Shown here in pieces: positions 61,659-64,000 of a DNA stretch of 64,000 bases. Below the pieces are notes generated by a model. The model worked only from the letters and a program-made list of their open reading frames with translations, searched no databases and had not been told where the DNA came from. Origin of the DNA: Dongia_B soli (lineage in GTDB: Bacteria; Pseudomonadota; Alphaproteobacteria; Dongiales; Dongiaceae). The stretch spans positions 8,648 to 72,647 of the forward strand of contig NZ_JAXCLW010000013.1 of the NCBI RefSeq assembly GCF_034044715.1, written 5' to 3'. The position numbers were made by a program, and so were the translations under genes. Numbering within the stretch: position 1 is the first letter of the stretch; each line of letters starts with the position of its first letter.

Positions 61659-62348
61659 TTAGCCGACCAGCGTGCCGACTTCCAACTTCAGGCCGGGGCC
61701 CATCGTGGAAGAAAGCGACACTTTCTTAATATAAGTGCCCTTGGCGCCCGTGGGCTTGGCGCGGTTGATCGCACCGACAAAGGCCTTCACATTTTCAACC
61801 AGCGCCTGCTCGGTGAAGCTCGCCTTGCCGACACCGGCATGAACGATGCCGGCCTTTTCGGCGCGGAACTCGACCTGGCCGCCCTTGGCCGCCTTCACCG
61901 CTTCGGCGACGTCATTGGTGACGGTGCCGAGCTTCGGATTCGGCATCAGGCCGCGCGGACCCAGGACCTTACCCAGCTTGCCGACCAGGACCATCATGTC
62001 CGGGGTGGCGATGCAGCGGTCGAAATTCATCTCGCCGGCCTGGACCTTCTCGGCCAGATCCTCGGCGCCCACCAGATCGGCACCCGCCGCCTTGGCGGCT
62101 TCCGCCTTCGCGCCCTTGGCGAAAACGGCGACGCGCAGGGTCTTGCCGGTGCCGTTCGGCAGCGACACGACGCCACGGACGTTCTGGTCGGCGTGACGCG
62201 GATCGATACCGAGATTCATCGAAATCTCGATGGTCTCGTCGAACTTCGCCTTGGCCGCAGCCTTGATCACCTTCACCGCATCATCGACGCTGTAGAAGCT
62301 CTCGCGGTTGATGCCTTCATATGCTTTCTTAATACGCTTGCCGGCCAT
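61659..62348 (-). CDS. rplA: 50S ribosomal protein L1
   Basis: The 229-residue protein has the L1 pattern: KFDETIEISMNLGIDPRHADQ (in parts), VRGVVSLPNGTGK, and GKLGKVLGPRGLMPNPKLGT (in parts). L1 forms the mobile stalk at the E site and represses the L11 operon. It begins three bases after rplK, so the two are tightly coupled. Confidence 0.97.
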   Translation of the reverse strand: MAGKRIKKAYEGINRESFYSVDDAVKVIKAAAKAKFDETIEISMNLGIDPRHADQNVRGVVSLPNGTGKTLRVAVFAKGAKAEAAKAAGADLVGAEDLAEKVQAGEMNFDRCIATPDMMVLVGKLGKVLGPRGLMPNPKLGTVTNDVAEAVKAAKGGQVEFRAEKAGIVHAGVGKASFTEQALVENVKAFVGAINRAKPTGAKGTYIKKVSLSSTMGPGLKLEVGTLVG

Positions 62349-62351
62349 CTC

Positions 62352-62783
62352 TTAGCCCTCCACAACCTGAAGACCCATCGAGCGGGCCGAACCGCGGATC
62401 ATTTCCGCCGCCGCGTCGATGTCATGGGCATTGAGATCCGCCATCTTCTGCTTGGCGATCTCCCGCACCTGGGCCATCGTCACCTGACCGGCCGAACCAC
62501 GGCCCGGGGTCTGCGAGCCCTTGTCGATCTTCGCCGCCTTCTTCAGGAAGTAGCTGACCGGTGGGGTCTTGGTTACGAAGGTGAAAGAGCGATCCGAAAA
62601 AGCCGTGATGACGACCGGAATCGGCATGCCCGCTTCCAGCTGCTGCGTGGCGGCGTTGAACTCCTTGCAGAACTGCATGATGTTCAGGCCGCGCTGACCC
62701 AGCGCAGGACCGACCGGCGGAGACGGATTGGCCTTGCCCGCCGGGATTTGCAACTTGATATAGCCTTCAATTTTCTTTGCCAT
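62352..62783 (-). CDS. rplK: 50S ribosomal protein L11
   Basis: The 143-residue protein has KLQIPAGKANPSPPVGPALGQ (in parts), RGLNIMQFCKEFN and the C-terminal rRNA-binding domain with KGSQTPGRGSAGQVT. It forms the GTPase-associated centre with 23S rRNA and is trimethylated by PrmA in many bacteria. A 145-base gap with a GC-rich hairpin (62874-62891) separates it from nusG, which is where the L1 autoregulatory leader is expected. Confidence 0.97.
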   Translation of the reverse strand: MAKKIEGYIKLQIPAGKANPSPPVGPALGQRGLNIMQFCKEFNAATQQLEAGMPIPVVITAFSDRSFTFVTKTPPVSYFLKKAAKIDKGSQTPGRGSAGQVTMAQVREIAKQKMADLNAHDIDAAAEMIRGSARSMGLQVVEG

Positions 62784-62928
62784 GTTCCAACCTCTGGAAA
62801 TCGCCTGCCAGCAGGATCGATCTCTGTTGCGGTTCCGCGGTACGGCCCTGGCCGGCCTCCCGCGCTCTCAAATCCGGCGACCCGTCGCCGGCCGATATCG
62901 CAAAGCCGCGAAGGCCTGAGACAGAGCC

Positions 62929-63459
62929 TCAGACCTTTTCGACCTGCGAGTATTCCAATTCCACCGGCGTCGCGCGACCGAAGATGGAGACCGCCACTTT
63001 CAAGCGGCCCTTTTCCTCGTCGACTTCCTCGACCAGACCGGTGAAGGAGGTGAACGGGCCGTCATTGACGCGCACCTGTTCGCCCACTTCGAAAATAATC
63101 GACCGCTTCGGCCGGTCGATGCCTTCCTGCACCTGGGTGAGGATCCGCATCGCCTCGGCTTCGGAGATCGGCGAGGGCTTGCCCTTGCCACCGAGGAAGC
63201 CGGTCACCTTCGGCGTATTCATCACCAGGTGCCAGGTCTCATCGGTCAATTCCATCTTCACCAGCACGTAGCCGGGGAAAAACTTGCGCTCGGCATTGAC
63301 TTTCGAGCCGCGCCGGACCTCGACGACTTCCTCCATCGGAACGAGGACGTCGGAGATCAGCTTGTCCATTCCCTTCTGGACCGCCTGTTCGCGGATCGAC
63401 TGAGCGATCTTGCGCTCGAAGCCGGAATAGACATGAACCACATACCAACGGAACGCCAT
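62929..63459 (-). CDS. nusG: Transcription antitermination/elongation factor NusG
   Basis: The 176-residue factor has the NGN domain, with RWYVVHVYSGFERKIAQSI and FFPGYVLVKMELTDETWHLV (in parts), and a C-terminal KOW domain with GEQVRVNDGPFTSFTGLVEE. It binds RNA polymerase and couples transcription to translation and Rho. It starts four bases after secE, the usual secE-nusG pair. Confidence 0.97.
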   Translation of the reverse strand: MAFRWYVVHVYSGFERKIAQSIREQAVQKGMDKLISDVLVPMEEVVEVRRGSKVNAERKFFPGYVLVKMELTDETWHLVMNTPKVTGFLGGKGKPSPISEAEAMRILTQVQEGIDRPKRSIIFEVGEQVRVNDGPFTSFTGLVEEVDEEKGRLKVAVSIFGRATPVELEYSQVEKV

Positions 63460-63463
63460 CGAC

Positions 63464-63661
63464 TTACCCCCGCAACCTGAGGAGCCAGTCAGCTCCGGTA
63501 GCCAGCAACGTATCGACGAGCAGGAAAAACACCGACGCCAAGACCACCATCACGAAGACCATGATCGTCGTGACCGTGGTTTCCTTACGGGTGGGCCAGG
63601 TCACCTTCTTGCGTTCCTGGTTGACCTGCCGGAAAAATTCCACAGGGCTGTTTTTTGCCAT
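63464..63661 (-). CDS. secE: Preprotein translocase subunit SecE
   Basis: The 65-residue protein is the short, single-helix form of SecE usual in alphaproteobacteria. It has FFRQVNQERKKVTWPTRKET before one hydrophobic helix (about residues 33-55). It clamps SecY in the inner membrane. The ATG at 63661 gives the MAKNSP start; an upstream GTG or ATG would add non-conserved residues. It lies between tRNA-Trp and nusG. Confidence 0.95.
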   Translation of the reverse strand: MAKNSPVEFFRQVNQERKKVTWPTRKETTVTTIMVFVMVVLASVFFLLVDTLLATGADWLLRLRG

Positions 63662-63742
63662 GTCGCCCGATCCAGTTACCAACTCGTTTCGTTTCGACGC
63701 CTAGCGCCTGCCGACCGGCGGATCAAACCGCCTTCTTCCGGC

Positions 63743-63818
63743 TGGCAGGAGTGGAGGGGCTCGAACCCCCAACCCCCGGTTTTGGAGACCGGTGCTCTAC
63801 CAGTTGAGCTACACTCCT
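63743..63818 (-). tRNA. trnW: tRNA-Trp (anticodon CCA)
   Basis: The 76-base minus-strand tRNA has acceptor arms AGGAGTG and CACTCCT, a D arm with GTAGCTCAACTGGTAGAGCA, an anticodon stem CCGGT/ACCGG with loop CTCCAAA giving CCA, and a T arm with GGTTCGAGCC. The 3' CCA is encoded after discriminator G. It sits between tuf and secE, the place of trpT in E. coli. Confidence 0.97.
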
Positions 63819-63923
63819 AAACGCGCCGAACCTCTTATAACGCCGATCCGGCGACCGCTCGCGCTGCCGCCGGAACCGACAGAAGGTCGCTGCCGCAGCC
63901 CAAGCCGGGCCGCGGCAAATCCC

Positions 63924-64000
63924 TTACTCGATGATGGCGGCGACGACGCCGGCGCCGACCGTGCGGCCGCCTTCGCGGATCGCGAAGCGCAGGCCTTCAT
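63924..64000 (-). CDS. tuf: Elongation factor Tu, 3' end only
   Basis: The last 24 codons before a TAA at 63926-63924 read EGLRFAIREGGRTVGAGVV and then AAIIE, the C-terminus of EF-Tu. The rest lies beyond the window. A hairpin of GCCGC/GCGGC arms at 63892-63916 follows the stop but has no T-run. The gene precedes tRNA-Trp and secE, as in other proteobacteria. Confidence 0.96.
   Translation of the reverse strand, partial: EGLRFAIREGGRTVGAGVVAAIIE

Noticed and set aside
63892..63916. Hairpin after the tuf stop as an intrinsic terminator
   Set aside because: The arms contain an A-C mismatch and no T-run follows, so I did not list it as a terminator; transcription may continue into tRNA-Trp and secE.

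Overview
The window looks like chromosomal core DNA of a GC-rich alphaproteobacterium, probably of the Rhodospirillales type. Support comes from the sfsA-map-radC block, the purCSQL-bolA-grxD string, the zeta-subunit (DUF1476) gene beside the purine genes, the hpnBCDE hopanoid-precursor genes, and an rpoBC/ribosomal cluster with typical alphaproteobacterial proteins. Genus assignment is inference. I found no CRISPR array, transposase, integrase, phage gene or rRNA. Layout from left to right: a truncated lipoprotein gene diverges from sfsA, followed by map and radC (1-2.8 kb). A minus-strand pair encodes a P2-type cation ATPase and a Na/Pi cotransporter (2.8-7.3 kb), behind an intergenic region rich in ATTGC motifs. 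An MFS transporter and an alpha/beta-hydrolase-9 family protein follow on the plus strand, then a degenerate 3' remnant of an arginine deiminase gene and a frameshifted extradiol dioxygenase gene (7.6-11.7 kb). From 11.8 to 17.5 kb, on the minus strand, lie purC-purS-purQ-purL-bolA-rarD-grxD. A small Tat-exported protein, a TANGO2-like NRDE protein, the ATPase zeta subunit, purB and an unrecognised acidic protein come next (17.8-21.5 kb). A DMT transporter, rpsD, trmJ and cimA follow to 26 kb, then a LysE-type exporter and an FAD amine oxidase, then cysS, gltX, nadE, a small exported protein, a nicotinate phosphoribosyltransferase, class II DAHP synthase and glutathione reductase to 37 kb. A polyamine-type ABC importer (37-41.1 kb), dapF, an ABC-2 type exporter pair and a succinate-semialdehyde dehydrogenase lead to hpnBCDE (46.2-50.4 kb). 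The right end is a convergent signalling protein with lost catalytic residues, then the minus-strand tuf-trnW-secE-nusG-rplK-rplA-rplJ-rplL-rpoB-rpoC transcription and translation cluster (51.7-64 kb). Functional themes are de novo purine synthesis (purB, C, L, Q, S), NAD supply (nadE and a pncB-like gene), squalene synthesis by the HpnCDE route, aminoacylation (cysS, gltX, tRNA-Trp), redox and Fe-S upkeep (gor, grxD, bolA), and amino-acid pathways (DAHP synthase, dapF, cimA). Most of the window is ordinary housekeeping sequence, and no clearly new multi-gene system stands out. The less ordinary points are the signalling protein at 50.5-51.7 kb whose three phosphotransfer positions are all replaced, the Arg-free acidic protein at 21.0-21.5 kb, the arginine deiminase remnant, the frameshifted dioxygenase, the cation-site substitutions in the P-type ATPase, and a palindromic repeat beside a rarD gene that splits the bolA-grxD pair.
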